Shown here piece after piece: positions 62,897 to 64,000 of a stretch of DNA of 64,000 bases (position 1 is the stretch's first letter; each line of letters opens with the position of its first letter). This stretch comes from Mucilaginibacter sp. L3T2-6 (lineage in GTDB: Bacteria; Bacteroidota; Bacteroidia; Sphingobacteriales; Sphingobacteriaceae). The DNA lies in the NCBI RefSeq assembly GCF_030519355.1, contig NZ_JAUMKC010000025.1, positions 1-64,000 on the forward strand, written 5' to 3'. A program made the translations under genes and the position numbers. Below the pieces are notes generated by a model. The model saw nothing but the letters and a program-made list of their open reading frames with translations. It searched no databases and was not told where the DNA came from.

Positions 62897-62934
62897 GCAC
62901 CACAAATTGTGATTGCAAATTTATTAATCAGTTT

Positions 62935-63360
62935 TCACCTGCTCAACTTTACCGACCTTCCAAAAACGCCGCCCGGCGTAATTATGCGGGGCGCCGCAAT
63001 ATAAAGGCTATGGCTGGTAAAATTCTTTATCGTACTGGTTTGCACCTCTCCGTTTAATATTGCATCGAATTGGGGAATAGCAATTTTGGTGTCCGATATT
63101 AAAGTGTAATTCAAAGTATCCAAAGCATCGCCCTCCCTGGTATAAATTATTCCGTTACTTCTAAAATCAAAATAGTCGCCGGGCTGGCCTGCATAATTTA
63201 CCGGGGTATTGTTTATTCCCATTCCCACGTGCGATGAGTCGCTCACCACGTTCCATTTACCGATAATTTTAATCTTAGGATTTGCAATGCCATCTGGCTT
63301 TTTACACGCCGCAAACATCATTAAAAGGCATACTGCCAGGAGTAAAAAGTTCTTCTTCAT
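62935..63360 (-). CDS. Small lipoprotein of lipocalin-like pattern
   Basis: A 141-residue lipoprotein with lipobox FAAC (Cys19). It continues KKPDGIANPK, then the strand KIIGKWNVVSDSS typical of lipocalin-like domains (GKW motif), and beta-rich segments (YFDFRSNGIIYTREG, NYTLISDTKIAI). It probably sits in the outer membrane facing the periplasm. The ligand is unknown. Confidence 0.8.
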   Translation of the reverse strand: MKKNFLLLAVCLLMMFAACKKPDGIANPKIKIIGKWNVVSDSSHVGMGINNTPVNYAGQPGDYFDFRSNGIIYTREGDALDTLNYTLISDTKIAIPQFDAILNGEVQTSTIKNFTSHSLYIAAPRIITPGGVFGRSVKLSR

Positions 63361-63513
63361 ACAAGCAGGTATTAAAAGTTAATTAAAGCCTTTACGCGAT
63401 TGATTTACAATTTGCTACAGCCGGTTTGTCATTGTTTGCCAAATGTTTTTTATTCCGGCTTTTTATCTATTTTAGGATCGGTTAAACCTGAGTTAAAAAC
63501 CCTGAACTAATTT

Positions 63514-64000
63514 ATGACAACAGCCGCTGCCACCGAACCGGTAAACTGGTCGAACACGCAAAAAATTGCATTTCGCTTCTGCTTTTTACTTTTCACACTC
63601 TTTATACTTTTTGATCCTAACGGGTTGCCCTTTGTTGACGAAGAAACAGGCATTTTTTACCTGGCCCCGCTGCATAAACTGATCGTATGGATTGCTGCCC
63701 ATATTTTGCACCTGGCCAAACCGATTACGGTATTTACCAATGGCAGCGGCGATACCACGTACGATTATCTTGTCGTCCTGCTCATCGCATTCCTCTCAAC
63801 TCTCGGTGCGATTATTTGGAGTATTACCGGTCGCAACACGCGCAATTATAACAAGATGTTTTACTGGCTTACCGTGGTGATCCGGTATTATGTGGCCATA
63901 AATATGGTGTCATACGGTGTAGCCAAGGTCATTAAACTGCAGTTTCCCTCCCCGTCCCTCCACCGATTACTGCAACCATTGGGCAATATGTCGCCAATGG
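63514..64000 (+). CDS. Membrane protein, truncated at the window edge (DoxX-like)
   Basis: The first 162 residues of a gene that runs off the right edge. The start ATG 63514 is followed by a polar N-terminus and a helix (FRFCFLLFTLFILFDP), then IFYLAPLHKLIVWIAAHIL, a third helix (YLVVLLIAFLSTLGAIIWSI), and RYYVAINMVSYGVAKVIKLQ. The RYY-x-A-x-NM-x-SYG-x-AK segment resembles DoxX-like membrane proteins. With only part of the gene, the family remains a tentative call. Confidence 0.6.
   Translation, partial: MTTAAATEPVNWSNTQKIAFRFCFLLFTLFILFDPNGLPFVDEETGIFYLAPLHKLIVWIAAHILHLAKPITVFTNGSGDTTYDYLVVLLIAFLSTLGAIIWSITGRNTRNYNKMFYWLTVVIRYYVAINMVSYGVAKVIKLQFPSPSLHRLLQPLGNMSPM

Overview
The window is a 64-kb chromosomal segment of a Bacteroidota bacterium, most likely of the family Sphingobacteriaceae (Mucilaginibacter/Pedobacter-like). 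Four things support this: genes for the GldF/GldG/GldA transporter and a RemB-like outer-membrane protein; a type IX secretion sorting domain; many promoters with the TAnnTTTG -7 box typical of the phylum; and dense families of short intergenic repeats. The species cannot be named from the sequence alone. No rRNA, tRNA, CRISPR array, prophage or intact insertion sequence was recognised.

Layout. 1-3.5 kb: repeats, a 60-residue gene, then a Tat-exported Gfo/Idh/MocA oxidoreductase with a DUF1080 sugar hydrolase. 3.5-8.5 kb: a VOC protein, engB, an OsmC protein, a small barrel, two AhpD-like genes, a START-domain protein, and a DUF559 nuclease gene set in tandem repeats. 8.7-20.4 kb: gldFG fusion, dnaN, two DUF4397 lipoproteins, dedA, a frameshifted zinc phospholipase C-like gene, a four-helix-bundle gene between inverted repeats, rpsT, a TPR histidine kinase, gldA and trxA. 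20.6-29.4 kb: a DUF58 protein, a two-component pair, and a GH130/glycosyltransferase cluster. 29.6-38.5 kb: M3 peptidase, two PAP2 phosphatases, an APC permease, Kup and a minimal T9SS protein. 38.7-43.5 kb: FAH hydrolase, M23 peptidase, BCP peroxiredoxin, then an ECF sigma/anti-sigma-like/Spy-like set. 43.7-51.7 kb: class III aminotransferase, epimerase, Crp regulator, UbiA prenyltransferase, old yellow enzyme, and a LiaF-LytS-LytR operon. 51.9-64 kb: exported SAM-hydrolase-like protein, second LiaF-like protein, AT-rich AAA/DUF4143 gene, agmatine-to-putrescine pair (aguA, aguB), receiver protein, RemB-like barrel, DUF2723 glycosyltransferase, lipoprotein, and a truncated membrane gene at the right edge.

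How the genes work together. Most are housekeeping or cell-envelope genes in short transcription units. Recognisable joint functions are GldFG with GldA (gliding/T9SS-associated transporter), AguA with AguB (putrescine synthesis), the sigma/anti-sigma/Spy-like and LiaF/LytS/LytR envelope-stress circuits, the GH130 protein facing two GT4 enzymes, and the exported oxidoreductase with DUF1080.

The most unusual signal is the set of intergenic elements made of short words in inverted pairs. Some pairs are empty. Others enclose one small gene (DUF559, four-helix bundle). Several words run into neighbouring genes and supply their stop codons.
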